Of a DNA stretch of 64,000 bases, positions 1 through 8,924 are shown in pieces; the stretch's first letter is position 1, and each line of letters starts with the position of its first letter. The position numbers and the translations under genes were made by a program. Under the pieces are notes generated by a model, which saw only the letters and a list, made by a program, of their open reading frames with translations, had not been told where the DNA came from and made no database searches. This stretch comes from BOKV01 sp041739465 (GTDB lineage Bacteria; Pseudomonadota; Alphaproteobacteria; Rhizobiales; Rhizobiaceae). The stretch is from NCBI GenBank assembly GCA_041739465.1, contig JBGSNX010000073.1, positions 76,883-140,882 on the forward strand, read 5' to 3'.

Positions 1-376
1 CGACCCCGGCAGACTTGGCGTCGGCCAGAAACCGGTCATTGCCGTATTGGTAGATCGGATTGTAATAACCCATCAGGACCACCGGCGTTTCATTGTCGCC
101 CTTGCGGAACTGGCGCACCATTTCCAGGGTCTTTGCCATCGTCTGGCCTGCCTTCAAGGCACGTTGGCCGGCGAGCTGGACCGCGGGACCATCGGCCATC
201 GGATCGGAAAACGGCATGCCAAGTTCGATGATGTCGGCGCCGGCTCCCGGCAGGGCCTGCATGATCTTCAGCGAGGCTTCATAGCCGGGATCGCCGGCGG
301 TGATGAAGGTCACGAAGGCCGGGCGGCCCTCGGCGCGCAAATCGGCAAAGCGGGCGTCAATACGGGTTTTTGTCAT
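1..376 (-). CDS. trpA: Tryptophan synthase alpha subunit (partial, cut by window start)
   Basis: The alpha subunit cleaves indole-3-glycerol phosphate to indole and glyceraldehyde 3-phosphate in the last step of tryptophan synthesis and passes indole to TrpB. Translating the minus strand from the ATG at 376 gives 125 residues without a stop. They include the ELGMPFSDP and ADGP segments, where E51 and D62 correspond to the catalytic Glu49 and Asp60 of the E. coli enzyme. The C-terminal half lies outside the window. It sits 23 bp downstream of trpB, so trpF-trpB-trpA is read as one operon. Identity is secure; only completeness is unknown. Confidence 0.95.
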   Translation of the reverse strand, partial: MTKTRIDARFADLRAEGRPAFVTFITAGDPGYEASLKIMQALPGAGADIIELGMPFSDPMADGPAVQLAGQRALKAGQTMAKTLEMVRQFRKGDNETPVVLMGYYNPIYQYGNDRFLADAKSAGV

Positions 377-399
377 GTCTTTTTCAATGCCCAAAGCGC

Positions 400-1620
400 T
401 CAAAGCTGGTGCCCCAATATCTTGCCGACCGTGAAAACGTCCTTGTCGCCACGGCCGCACAAATTCATCACGATGATCTCATCCTTGCGCATTTTCGGGG
501 CGCGCTTCATCACCTCGGCAAGTGCATGGCTTGGTTCAAGCGCCGGGATGATGCCCTCGATCCGGCACAGAAGCTGGAAAGCCTCCAGTGCCTCAGTGTC
601 CATGATCGGCACATACTGGACGCGGCCGGTATCCTTCAGCCATGAATGTTCCGGCCCGATGCCGGGGTAGTCGAGGCCAGCGGAGATCGAGTGGCCTTCC
701 ATGATCTGTCCGTCATTGTCCTGCAGCAAATAGGTGCGGTTGCCATGCAGCACTCCGGGTCTGCCGGCTGTCAGCGAGGCGCAATGCTGATCGCCGTCAA
801 GGCCGTGGCCGCCAGCTTCGACGCCGACGATCTGCACTTCCTTGTCGTCAAGGAACGGGTGGAACAGGCCAATGGCGTTGGAGCCGCCGCCAACCGCCGC
901 AATGATCATGTCAGGCAGGCGGCCTTCGACCTGGTGCAGCTGTTCGCGGGTGTCGCGGCCGATCACCGACTGGAAATCCCTTACCAGTTCGGGATAGGGG
1001 TGCGGCCCGGCTGCGGTGCCGATAAGGTAATAGGTGTCCTCGACATTGGTGACCCAGTCGCGCAAGGCTTCGTTCATGGCATCCTTCAAGGTGCCTGCAC
1101 CGGCGGTTACCGGCACAATTTCAGCTCCCAGAAGTTTCATGCGGAACACGTTGGGCGATTGCCGCTCGACATCGGTCTTGCCCATGTAGACGACGCAGGG
1201 ATAGCCAAACCGGGCAGAAACGGTTGCCGAGGCCACGCCATGCTGCCCCGCGCCGGTTTCGGCAATGATGCGGGTCTTGCCCATGCGGCGCGCGAGCAGG
1301 ATCTGGCCGAGGCAGTTGTTGATCTTGTGGCTGCCGGTGTGGTTGAGTTCGTCGCGCTTGAAATAGATTTTCGCGCCGCCGAGGTGCTGCGTTAGCCGCT
1401 CGGCAAAATACAGCGGCGATGGCCGACCGGTGTAGTGCTTGTTGAGATGCTCAAGTTCCGCCTTGAAGGCCGGGTCTGCCTTGGCATCCTTGTATGCCTG
1501 ATCCAGTTCCAGGATCAACGGCATCAGGGTTTCAGCAACATACCGCCCGCCAAACATGCCGAAATGTCCGTTTTCATCCGGTCCTGTGCGGAATGAATTG
1601 GGTTCTACCGGTTTCGTCAC
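400..1620 (-). CDS. trpB: Tryptophan synthase beta chain
   Basis: This PLP enzyme condenses indole with L-serine to make tryptophan and forms an alpha2-beta2 complex with TrpA. The protein is 406 aa, normal for the family. The PLP lysine is K99 in HTGSHKINN and the phosphate-binding loop GGGSNA is at about 244-249. The start is a GTG whose last two bases overlap the TGA of trpF (GTGA, 1617-1620), which implies translational coupling to trpF. The later ATGs would remove conserved N-terminal sequence (GMFGGRYVAETL), so the GTG is preferred. Confidence 0.97.
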   Translation of the reverse strand: MTKPVEPNSFRTGPDENGHFGMFGGRYVAETLMPLILELDQAYKDAKADPAFKAELEHLNKHYTGRPSPLYFAERLTQHLGGAKIYFKRDELNHTGSHKINNCLGQILLARRMGKTRIIAETGAGQHGVASATVSARFGYPCVVYMGKTDVERQSPNVFRMKLLGAEIVPVTAGAGTLKDAMNEALRDWVTNVEDTYYLIGTAAGPHPYPELVRDFQSVIGRDTREQLHQVEGRLPDMIIAAVGGGSNAIGLFHPFLDDKEVQIVGVEAGGHGLDGDQHCASLTAGRPGVLHGNRTYLLQDNDGQIMEGHSISAGLDYPGIGPEHSWLKDTGRVQYVPIMDTEALEAFQLLCRIEGIIPALEPSHALAEVMKRAPKMRKDEIIVMNLCGRGDKDVFTVGKILGHQL

Positions 1621-2300
1621 GCTACCTCACCTTTCATGGCCTTTCCCGGCCTCATCCGTTCGATCCGGCGCGCTTGCGCCAGGAATTGGGTTATTGCCGC
1701 CACATCCTTGATCCCAGGCGCGCTTTCAACGCCGGAGGAAACATCAAGGCCGCTGGCTTTAGTACCAAGAATGGCGCCTTCCAGATTGGCAATACTGATC
1801 CCACCCGAAAGCATGTAGTCAACCGCCGGGTCAAGCGTTGCAAGCATTTCCCAGTCAAATGCGACACCATTGCCGCCCGGTAGGTCCGCCCCTTTGGGCG
1901 GCTTGGCGTCGAGCAGCAGGCGATCTGCTATGCCTGCATAGGGTTTGACAGCTGCAAGATCACCAGCCTCTCGGATCGAGAGCGCCTTCATCACCGGCAA
2001 GCCATGGCGCGCCTTGAGCGCTGCCACGCGCTGCGGCGTTTCGTGACCGTGCAACTGAAGCATTGATGGCTGCATCATTGCCACAATCGCATCGAGTTCG
2101 TCATCGTTGGCATCAACGCTGACGGCGACGGAAGTGACCTTGCCGACAAAAGGCTGCCAAAGTGCGCGAGCTTGTTGAGACGTGACGTGGCGAGGGCTTT
2201 TTTCAAAGAATATGAAGCCGATATGGGTCGCGCTGCCCGCTACGGCAGCTGCAACGCCCTGTGCCGTTTTCAATCCGCATATCTTGATGTCGAGAGCCAT
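1617..2300 (-). CDS. trpF: Phosphoribosylanthranilate isomerase
   Basis: TrpF catalyses the Amadori rearrangement of phosphoribosylanthranilate to CdRP in tryptophan synthesis. The 227 aa protein begins MALDIKICGLK, with the general-base Cys at position 8 and the general-acid Asp at 131 (LLLDAKPP), followed by the PGGNG phosphate loop. The frame is open further upstream, but the ATG at 2300 follows a CCGGGGAAAC ribosome-binding region and matches the family start. Its stop overlaps the GTG start of trpB. The zntB-like gene ends 70 bp upstream on the same strand, so this gene may lead the trp unit or be reached by read-through. Confidence 0.96.
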   Translation of the reverse strand: MALDIKICGLKTAQGVAAAVAGSATHIGFIFFEKSPRHVTSQQARALWQPFVGKVTSVAVSVDANDDELDAIVAMMQPSMLQLHGHETPQRVAALKARHGLPVMKALSIREAGDLAAVKPYAGIADRLLLDAKPPKGADLPGGNGVAFDWEMLATLDPAVDYMLSGGISIANLEGAILGTKASGLDVSSGVESAPGIKDVAAITQFLAQARRIERMRPGKAMKGEVA

Positions 2301-2370
2301 GTTTCCCCGGCGATGCCTAACCGGCGAAGACCTATGGGAAATCTGCCGCCGAGTCCATGCGATCGGATGG

Positions 2371-3432
2371 TCAGATGATCTTGAGCCAGCGGAACAGCGC
2401 AATTTCCGCCAGGATCAGCACCATCATCATGAAGCTGATGAAGGCAAAGGCCAGCGGGTGATCGTTCATCGGAATGCCTGAGACATTCATCCCCAACATG
2501 CCTGCTATCAGCGAGGCTGGCAGGAACAGGGCGGAAACCACCGACAACAGCAGTATTTGCTTGTTCATTCGTTCAGAGCGGTTGTCGATGATCTCGTCGT
2601 GAAGAACCGCGCAGCGTTCGCGGGTTACTTCGAGTTCTTCGATGAAGCGGGTCATGGAATCCTGTGCTTCATGGAGTTTTGCCCGGTCGGCCTCCTGCAT
2701 GAACGACACCCGTTCGATGAGGAGTGTCGAAAACGCATCGCGCTGGGGAAAAAGAAAGCGGCGAAGGTCGATGGCTTGTCGACGCACATCGGACAATTCG
2801 CGGCGCCTCAGCTTCTGGCTGCCTTCGACCACTTCGATCTCAAGGTCATCCACCGATTCAACCAGATCATCGACCATGGGTTCAATCGTGTCGACGACAC
2901 GCAGGGAGAGGCGTGCAACGAACTCACCCACGGAATGTGGGCAAAAGCCCCTGCCCACTTCGGCCAGCAATTCTTGCATGGCCTTGGTCGGGCGGCGCCA
3001 GGTCGTGATGATGCCCGCCTTGTTGATCCACATGCGCACCGCAACCAGATCGCTTTCATCATCGATGAGAATGATCGCGCGGCCGCGCAGGTTGAACAGC
3101 AAGCCATCCTTGTGAGGAACGCATTGAGGCCTTGTGTCGGCTTCGCTGAGCATGTCGAACACAAGCGAATCCAGGGTGCCGTCCTGATGCAACTCGCCAA
3201 GCAGCGGGTTGGCAATGTTGCAGTGGATCCAGCCAAAGCCGCCATTGGTTCTGCTGCGGTTGCCAGGTGCTATCGGTGCAAAGATCCGCTGGGCTATCTG
3301 CCCTGCAGACCCGGCGACGGATTTCCCTTTGCCGTCAAACCAGAATGCAATTGGGCCGTCAGCCGCTGCTGCCGGATTGGCATCTGGCGCATTTTTCACC
3401 GCCGCATCCATCTCAGCCGGGCTCGATTGCAT
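2371..3432 (-). CDS. zntB: CorA-family transporter, ZntB-like
   Basis: A CorA-superfamily divalent-cation transporter of the inner membrane, probably for Zn2+ in the ZntB branch. Of 353 aa, the first ~285 form a charged cytoplasmic domain rich in helices. Two membrane segments follow at about 292-313 and 325-348. The signature GMN is at 314-316 in the context GMNVSGIP, close to ZntB rather than to the YGMNF context of Mg2+-transporting CorA. The chosen start overlaps the upstream metallopeptidase gene by 20 bp; an ATG at 3411, just after that gene's stop, is an equally possible start. Substrate is inferred from the subfamily. Confidence 0.85.
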   Translation of the reverse strand: MQSSPAEMDAAVKNAPDANPAAAADGPIAFWFDGKGKSVAGSAGQIAQRIFAPIAPGNRSRTNGGFGWIHCNIANPLLGELHQDGTLDSLVFDMLSEADTRPQCVPHKDGLLFNLRGRAIILIDDESDLVAVRMWINKAGIITTWRRPTKAMQELLAEVGRGFCPHSVGEFVARLSLRVVDTIEPMVDDLVESVDDLEIEVVEGSQKLRRRELSDVRRQAIDLRRFLFPQRDAFSTLLIERVSFMQEADRAKLHEAQDSMTRFIEELEVTRERCAVLHDEIIDNRSERMNKQILLLSVVSALFLPASLIAGMLGMNVSGIPMNDHPLAFAFISFMMMVLILAEIALFRWLKII

Positions 3433-4165
3433 GCAGCAGTGATCCGTGGCGTTTGAGCCAGGCCTTGTGGCGTTCCATGGCAGGGCAAAGCTGTTTCACG
3501 AGTTTCCAAAAATCAGCGCTGTGGTTCATCTCGCGCAAATGCGCAACTTCATGAGCCGCCAGATAATCCAAAACCTCGGGCGGCGCCATCACGATTCGCC
3601 AGGAAAATGAGAGCGTCCGCGAACTCGAGCACGAGCCCCAGCGGCTGGTTGTGTCGGTGATGCGCAGCGCTTTGGCGCGTACTCCCAGCGAAGCGCAATG
3701 GCGGGCCACTGTACTGTCGAGGCGTTTGCGCGCTTCGCGCTTGAGAAAGGCTGTCACCTTGCGGCCAACATGGCCGCTCTCGCCAGGCACCAGCAATGCC
3801 GGCTTCCCGGCAAAGGCGCCAGGTTCGACCACGCCGCGCAGGCGTTCGACATGAACAATCCTGTGTTCAACGCCAAGATAGGGAATGAGCGCGCCAATGC
3901 CGGTTGCCACCGGTTCAGGGAGCTTGTCGATTCGTACGGCAACCCAGTTTCGGTTGCGAGCCAGAAAATTGTCCACCTGGCTGTCGCTGACATGCGGGGG
4001 AATGGTCATGCGCAAGGCTTTGCCGCCTGGAACGATGCGCAAGGTCAGCCGGGTTGCGCGGACGTTTTCAACCACGGCAACGGGAAGGGTGCGCCCGCCA
4101 GCTTCCACCAGCCGTTCGCGGCGCGGACTTGTGGCAACACGACGCTTCAAAGCGGAAAAAACCAT
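3413..4165 (-). CDS. YgjP-like (DUF45/WLM) zinc metallopeptidase domain protein
   Basis: A 250 aa protein of the SprT/YgjP-like family (often called M48 family metallopeptidase in rhizobia). The zinc-binding HEVAH is at 205-209 in AAHEVAHLREMNHS, with H215 the likely third ligand. The family motif RWGSCS is at 175-180. There is no signal peptide or membrane segment, so it is probably cytoplasmic. The substrate of bacterial YgjP proteins is not established and I do not assign one. It overlaps the start of the zntB-like gene, suggesting co-transcription. Confidence 0.85.
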   Translation of the reverse strand: MVFSALKRRVATSPRRERLVEAGGRTLPVAVVENVRATRLTLRIVPGGKALRMTIPPHVSDSQVDNFLARNRNWVAVRIDKLPEPVATGIGALIPYLGVEHRIVHVERLRGVVEPGAFAGKPALLVPGESGHVGRKVTAFLKREARKRLDSTVARHCASLGVRAKALRITDTTSRWGSCSSSRTLSFSWRIVMAPPEVLDYLAAHEVAHLREMNHSADFWKLVKQLCPAMERHKAWLKRHGSLLHAIEPG

Positions 4166-4310
4166 CCTTGTTCACTCCGCGGCAGCTGACCCCCATGGTT
4201 TGAGGGCCTTCAATTCGACAGCATACCCGATTCTTGTGAAGGTAAAACAAAGCTTGCGGTGAGCCTTGCCGCCAACCGTTTGCTTCCAGCTGCTTGCAGC
4301 CAAATGAATA

Positions 4311-4341
4311 CGGGGCCCGAAGGCCCCGTCTTTTTGTTTTT
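4311..4341 (-). terminator. GC-rich hairpin terminator after the DUF2852 gene
   Basis: A 7-bp perfect stem, CGGGGCC / GGCCCCG (4311-4317 and 4322-4328), has a 4-nt loop that reads TTCG on the minus strand, the very stable UUCG tetraloop. It lies 18-48 bp past the stop of the minus-strand DUF2852 gene. On the minus strand the following bases are only moderately T-rich. On the plus strand a strong T tract follows (4329-4341), so it could act in both directions. Confidence 0.7.
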
Positions 4342-4358
4342 GCCGATGCGCCAGCTGA

Positions 4359-4769
4359 TTACTGGTCGAACCGGTTGTCGGTGGACGGGCGGTTGCGGCG
4401 GGACATGAAAGCGTTGAACTCTTCCTGGTCCTTGGCACGGCGCAGTTCGCGAGAATATTCGTCGAATTCCGCGCGCATTTCATCAAGTTTGCGGCGCTCT
4501 TCTTCAAGGCGCTTCAATTCGGTTTCGCGCCAGTCGTCGAATGCAACATTGCCGGTGCGGGCATGGAAGCCGTTGTGCCGACCCCAGTTGCAGTTCTTGC
4601 CGTTGGTTCCGGACCGGGCAAAGCCGGACTTGAATTCTTCCAGACGGTCGCCCCACAGGATGTAGGCAATCATGGCGAGGCCAAGCGGCCAGAACACCAT
4701 GAAGCCAACGACCATGAGGCCAATTGTTGCCGGCGTCCATGCCGGGCGGATCATTCCACTGCGTGTCAT
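4359..4769 (-). CDS. DUF2852 domain protein, single-span membrane protein
   Basis: A 136 aa protein with one hydrophobic segment near the N-terminus (about 10-35, beginning at TPATIGLMVVG) and a charged, probably coiled-coil C-terminal part rich in E, R and K (ETELKRLEEERRKLDEM). This arrangement is typical of DUF2852 proteins of Alphaproteobacteria, whose function is unknown. A TTG two codons upstream extends the frame, but the ATG at 4769 follows AAGGGGTGATT at good spacing. It stands alone between the PHB depolymerase gene and a terminator. Confidence 0.8.
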   Translation of the reverse strand: MTRSGMIRPAWTPATIGLMVVGFMVFWPLGLAMIAYILWGDRLEEFKSGFARSGTNGKNCNWGRHNGFHARTGNVAFDDWRETELKRLEEERRKLDEMRAEFDEYSRELRRAKDQEEFNAFMSRRNRPSTDNRFDQ

Positions 4770-4915
4770 TTGCAATCACCCCTTGCTCAAGAGAAAGGCG
4801 AAATGCCTTCTCGGTGCAGGTGGTAATTGTCGCACTTGCGTTCAAGAAAAATCGAACATTGCTACAAAGCAGCCGTAGCGCGTGAGTGCTAACCCATTGA
4901 AATTGCAGCGCAGGC

Positions 4916-6220
4916 TTACGCCTTGGCTTTCTTCTTTGGTTTGGCCGCAAGTGCCTTCGCATTGGCCTGCTTGGCCGCGGACCCGCCTTGCGTGGCACCA
5001 TTGGCATGCATGAAGCGGGCAATGCGTGGCGCAATTTCCGCCCGGAAGCGCGAGCCATTGAACACGCCATAATGGCCGACATCGGGCTGCATGTAATGCA
5101 CACGCTTTGATTCGGGCAGCGATGAGCACAGCTTGTGCGCTGCCTGGGTTTGGCGAAGGCCGGAGATATCGTCGTTTTCGCCCTCGACAGTCATCAGTGC
5201 GGTGCGGGTAATCTTCGTGCAATCAACAAGCTGGTTGCGGTGGGTCATCTCGCCCTTGGGCAGGGCATGGCGAACAAAAACCGTGTCCACGGTTTGCAGG
5301 TAAAAGGCTGCATCAAGGTCCATGACAGCCATGTATTCATCGTAGAAATCGCGGTGCTTTTCGGCTGGTTCGCCGTCGCCCTTGACCAGATGGGCGAAAA
5401 ATTCCTGATGGGCAGTGATGTGGCGGTCAAGGTTCATCGACATGAAGCCCGACAATTGCAGGAAGCCGGGGTAGACCGAACGCATGAACCCTGGATGGGG
5501 AAACGGAACCGGCATCACGACATTGTCGCGGAACCAGTCGATACCCTTGGATTCAGCCAGCTTGTTGACGGCAGTGGGGTTTTCACGGGTGTCGATCGGC
5601 CCGCCCATCAAGGTCATTGATGCAGGAGCACAACCATCCTTGTTGCCTTCCATGACTGCCACAGCGGCAAGCACCGGAACAGAAGGCTGGCAAACAGCCA
5701 TCACATGCGTGTCCGGTCCCAGATAATGAAGGATGGAAATCACATAGTCGATGTAATCGTCGAGGTCGAAACTGCCCTCGCTCAATGGCACCATGCGCGC
5801 ATCGATCCAATCGGTGATATACACATCGGCATATTCGCTCATGGTCTGCACCGTGCCGCGCAGAAGGGTGGCGTAGTGCCCCGACATTGGCGCAACGATC
5901 AGCAGGCGTGGACCGGCAGGTGCGCCTTGCGGCAGCACACGTTCAAAATTGATGAGATTGCAGAAGGGTTTTTGCCAAACGATCTTCTCGTTCACAACCA
6001 CGTTCTGGCCATCGACCTTGGTGGTCTCGATTTCGAAGCGCGGCTTGCCATAGCGGCGTGTGGTGCGCTCGAACATTTCGGCGCTGGCGGCAATCTGCTT
6101 GCCAACAGCCGTGTGGCTGAGCGGATTGATCGGATTGCTGTAGAAAAGCCGCGTGGCATCCGCCACGGCGCGCCACGGTGTGAGAGCCGCATGCGACATC
6201 TCGTAGAGCTTGTAGTACAT
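4916..6220 (-). CDS. phaZ: Intracellular polyhydroxyalkanoate (PHB) depolymerase
   Basis: It hydrolyses stored polyhydroxybutyrate granules so that the carbon can be reused. From the ATG at 6220 the protein is 434 aa and opens MYYKLYEMSHA, the usual start in rhizobial PhaZ. The longer frame to 6280 lacks a ribosome-binding site. The nucleophile is Cys177 in AVCQPSVP, as in the cysteine-type depolymerase PhaZ1 of Ralstonia. The probable Asp (EGENDD, ~350) and His (DVGHYGVF, ~383) of the triad are present. The C-terminal tail is Lys/Ala-rich. A TGC-N3-GCA palindrome lies about 70-85 bp upstream. Confidence 0.92.
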   Translation of the reverse strand: MYYKLYEMSHAALTPWRAVADATRLFYSNPINPLSHTAVGKQIAASAEMFERTTRRYGKPRFEIETTKVDGQNVVVNEKIVWQKPFCNLINFERVLPQGAPAGPRLLIVAPMSGHYATLLRGTVQTMSEYADVYITDWIDARMVPLSEGSFDLDDYIDYVISILHYLGPDTHVMAVCQPSVPVLAAVAVMEGNKDGCAPASMTLMGGPIDTRENPTAVNKLAESKGIDWFRDNVVMPVPFPHPGFMRSVYPGFLQLSGFMSMNLDRHITAHQEFFAHLVKGDGEPAEKHRDFYDEYMAVMDLDAAFYLQTVDTVFVRHALPKGEMTHRNQLVDCTKITRTALMTVEGENDDISGLRQTQAAHKLCSSLPESKRVHYMQPDVGHYGVFNGSRFRAEIAPRIARFMHANGATQGGSAAKQANAKALAAKPKKKAKA

Positions 6221-6288
6221 CTGGCTGCCCCGTCCGGTGCTGGTTTGTTGCGGGAGTTTGAAATCCCACCAGTCATCCAATCACTTTA

Positions 6289-6303
6289 TTGTGCAGCGCA
6301 CAA
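6289..6303. promoter_or_regulatory. Palindromic operator-like site upstream of phaZ
   Basis: The inverted repeat TTGTGC-AGC-GCACAA has perfect 6-bp arms and a 3-nt spacer, and lies 69-83 bp upstream of the phaZ ATG. Its core TGC-N3-GCA resembles the TGC-rich sites described for PhaR, the PHB-responsive repressor of Alphaproteobacteria. The palindrome is seen directly; PhaR binding is inference. Confidence 0.4.
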
Positions 6304-6379
6304 GAAATGCAAGCCCCGACTTTGGACCTACTGGCTTCGAACACACCCAGGCAGACAGCCTTATCCCCGAAAATCAGGC

Positions 6380-7093
6380 TCAGATACCCGCGCCAGCCAT
6401 CTCGCTGACAATGTCCCGGGCAGTTTGTGCCGGATCAGCAGCTTCAAGCACCGGCCGGCCAACCACCAGATGCGTGGCGCCCGCCGCCATCGCCTTGGCA
6501 GGCGTCATGATGCGTTTCTGGTCTCCGGCCTCCGTACCTGCAGGCCGGATGCCCGGCGTGACGATGGCCATTTCCCTGCCAACCAGCGAGCGCACGAGCG
6601 CTGCTTCCTGCGCCGAGCATACAATGCCGCCCATGCCTGCGCTGGAGGCTTGTCTCGCCCGGCGCGCAACCATATCTGTTGCCGTGAGCGCATAGCCCGC
6701 ATCGGCAAGGTCGGCATCATCCATTGATGTCAGTACCGTTACCGCCAAAAGGCACACCGAAGAGTTTGAAGCTGCTGAAACAGCCGCCGCCATTGCCTTG
6801 GGATAGGCATGGATCGTCAACATGTCGACGCCGAGCGCTGCGATGCTTTCAACGCCCTTGGCGATGGTGTTGTCGATGTCGAGCAGCTTGAGATCCAGGA
6901 ACACCTTGCGTCCATCGCGTTTCAAGTCCCGCGCCAGTTCCAGCCCCCCGCAAAATGCCAATTGGTGGCCGATCTTGTAAAAACTCACCGCATCGCCAAG
7001 CTTGGCAATCATCGTTTCGGCCCGTGCCGCATCCGGCACGTCCAGCGCCACGATCAGCCGTGATTTGAGGTCGGCAATTTTCTCATCCAGCAC
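6380..7093 (-). CDS. pyrF: Orotidine 5'-phosphate decarboxylase
   Basis: PyrF decarboxylates OMP to UMP, the last step of de novo pyrimidine nucleotide synthesis. The 237 aa protein carries the active-site DxKxxD motif as D67, K69 and D72 in FLDLKLLDID. The phosphate-gripper region is at the C-terminus (HLVVGRPVLEAADP). The start is GTG at 7093, with AAAAGGGGA about 8 nt upstream; no in-frame ATG fits. It begins 16 bp after the FMN reductase gene and so is probably the last gene of the dnaK-dnaJ-reductase-pyrF run. Confidence 0.95.
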   Translation of the reverse strand: MLDEKIADLKSRLIVALDVPDAARAETMIAKLGDAVSFYKIGHQLAFCGGLELARDLKRDGRKVFLDLKLLDIDNTIAKGVESIAALGVDMLTIHAYPKAMAAAVSAASNSSVCLLAVTVLTSMDDADLADAGYALTATDMVARRARQASSAGMGGIVCSAQEAALVRSLVGREMAIVTPGIRPAGTEAGDQKRIMTPAKAMAAGATHLVVGRPVLEAADPAQTARDIVSEMAGAGI

Positions 7094-7109
7094 CGCAAAT
7101 GTCCCCTTT

Positions 7110-7697
7110 TCAAATCCGGGCGGTCAAAAGCGTGGCCGTCTCAACAACCACCCTGGCAAACGTTTCCGCCTGGCGGCGGGCAGCTTCGTCGGCCAGTTCG
7201 TCGTTCTGGTTGAAGGCTTTGTCGGCAAAAGTGACGCAGAGCTGCTCGCTGATGACCAGCGCACCGCAATTGCCGATGCTGGCGCGCAAATGAACCAGGC
7301 CGCGCACGCCGCCATATCGACCGGGCGAGGCTGAAGCCAGACCAAAAACCTTTTGCTTGTAGGGCGCGAGACGTCCGCGTTGGTCAGAATTTACCCGGCT
7401 GACCCAGTCTATGGTGTTCTTGGTAAGGGGAGACACCGAGCAATTGTATTCGGGGCTGACGACCACAATTGCTTCGTGTTCGTGAAAAAGCCGGGCAAGT
7501 TTCAACGCGTTTTCCGGTTGGCCCTTTTGCGTTTCGAGATCCTCATCGAAGATGGGCAGCGGATAGTCGCGCAAGGTGATGTGGGTAATTTCGCATTCGT
7601 GCTGCAGCAGGGTCTTGCACACCACGCCAGAAAGTTTGGCGTTCCAGGAAGCGGACCGGTTTGAGCCGGGGAAAACGAGGATTTTCGGAGGTCGCAT
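7110..7697 (-). CDS. NADPH-dependent FMN reductase family protein
   Basis: A flavodoxin-fold reductase of 195 aa, probably cytosolic, reducing FMN or quinone-like acceptors with NAD(P)H. The FMN phosphate loop is GSNRSASWNAKL near residue 11, and the conserved SPEYNCSVSPLTKNTIDW follows at about 80-97. It is close to the ChrR/azoreductase-like group, but the true substrate cannot be told from sequence. It lies 29 bp after dnaJ and 16 bp before pyrF on the same strand, so it may receive heat-shock read-through. Confidence 0.88.
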   Translation of the reverse strand: MRPPKILVFPGSNRSASWNAKLSGVVCKTLLQHECEITHITLRDYPLPIFDEDLETQKGQPENALKLARLFHEHEAIVVVSPEYNCSVSPLTKNTIDWVSRVNSDQRGRLAPYKQKVFGLASASPGRYGGVRGLVHLRASIGNCGALVISEQLCVTFADKAFNQNDELADEAARRQAETFARVVVETATLLTARI

Positions 7698-7726
7698 GGC
7701 GGAAAGCTTCCAGTACTTGTTGCCGG

Positions 7727-8860
7727 TCAGTCAGCCAGACCACCCAGGAAATTCTTCATCCGCGAGAAAAAACCCGCTGATTCAGGGCTGTTCTGGTCGG
7801 AAGCGCTTTTTTCAAACTCTTCCAGCAGTTCGCGTTGACGGCGGGTCAGGTTCTGCGGGGTTTCGGTCACCACCTGTATGTAGAGATCGCCGACATTTTG
7901 CGAGCGCATCACCGGCATGCCCTTGCCCTTCAAGCGGAACTGCTTGCCGGTCTGGGTGCCATCGGGAACCTTGATCTGCGCCTTGCTGCCGGCAAGCGTT
8001 GTTACATCGAACTGGCCGCCCAGTGCTGCAGTGACCATCGAGATTGGAACACGGCAAAACAAATCGGCGCCATCGCGCTGGAAAAATTCATGCGGCTTGA
8101 TGGACAGGAAAATATACAGATCGCCCGCCGGACCGCCGCGAGCGCCGGCCTCACCCTCGCCGGCAAGGCGGATGCGAACACCGTCTTCAATGCCCGATGG
8201 AATATTGACCGAAAGCGTGCGCTCACGGGTCACACGGCCCTGGCCGCCGCATTTGCCGCAAGGATCGGAAATGACCTCGCCACGGCCCTGGCAGGTCGGG
8301 CAGGTGCGTTCGATCGAGAAAAACCCGGATGCAGCGCGCACCCTGCCCGAACCCGCACAGGTGGAGCATTGCTTGGGTGAAGAACCCGGCTTGGCCCCGG
8401 AACCCGAGCAGGCTTCGCAAGAGATGGCTGTGGGCACCGAGATCTCGGCGTTTTTTCCTTCAAATGCCTCTTCCAACGTGATTTCCATGTTGTAGCGCAA
8501 ATCGGCGCCGCGCTCGCGGCCAGGGGCACGCCGTGCCCGGTTTCCGCCCATCATTTCGCCAAATATGTCTTCGAAAATGTCAGAGAACGCGCCACCGGCT
8601 CCCGAGAAGCCGCCAGGACCCTGTCCGCCGCCGCGTTCAAAAGCAGCATGGCCGAACTGGTCGTAGGCCGAGCGCTTCTGCGGATCTTTCAAGATCTCGT
8701 AAGCCTCGTTGATTTCCTTGAAGCGGCGCTCCGCATCCTTGTCATTGGGATGCCGATCAGGATGGCATTCCATCGCCTTCTTGCGAAATGCCGCCTTCAG
8801 GTCCTTTTCATCACAGCCCTTGGCCAGACCGAGAAGCGAATAATAGTCAGCCTTGGCCAT
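7727..8860 (-). CDS. dnaJ: Chaperone protein DnaJ (Hsp40)
   Basis: DnaJ delivers unfolded clients to DnaK and stimulates its ATPase. The 377 aa protein has an N-terminal J domain with HPD at 33-35, a Gly/Phe-rich linker at about 76-105, four CxxCxGxG zinc repeats (CEACSGSG, CSTCAGSG, CPTCQGRG, CGKCGGQG, 148-208) and the C-terminal peptide-binding domains. It is the full type I architecture. It is separated from dnaK by 106 bp that contain a hairpin, so expression may be lower than that of dnaK. Confidence 0.98.
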   Translation of the reverse strand: MAKADYYSLLGLAKGCDEKDLKAAFRKKAMECHPDRHPNDKDAERRFKEINEAYEILKDPQKRSAYDQFGHAAFERGGGQGPGGFSGAGGAFSDIFEDIFGEMMGGNRARRAPGRERGADLRYNMEITLEEAFEGKNAEISVPTAISCEACSGSGAKPGSSPKQCSTCAGSGRVRAASGFFSIERTCPTCQGRGEVISDPCGKCGGQGRVTRERTLSVNIPSGIEDGVRIRLAGEGEAGARGGPAGDLYIFLSIKPHEFFQRDGADLFCRVPISMVTAALGGQFDVTTLAGSKAQIKVPDGTQTGKQFRLKGKGMPVMRSQNVGDLYIQVVTETPQNLTRRQRELLEEFEKSASDQNSPESAGFFSRMKNFLGGLAD

Positions 8861-8924
8861 GAAACCCCAGATGTCCGGTCAATTTGAATTGCCGCTTGCC
8901 CCGATATTGCCCTGTAGCTGGAAG

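Noticed and set aside
4884..4892. GAGTGCTAA, one half of a CIRCE (HrcA) element
   Set aside because: The partner TTAGCACTC is absent at the right distance and there is no groE or hrcA gene here.
5705..6727. Open frame of 340 codons on the plus strand
   Set aside because: It spans the antisense of phaZ and pyrF and the gap between them, with no recognisable domain and no ribosome-binding site.
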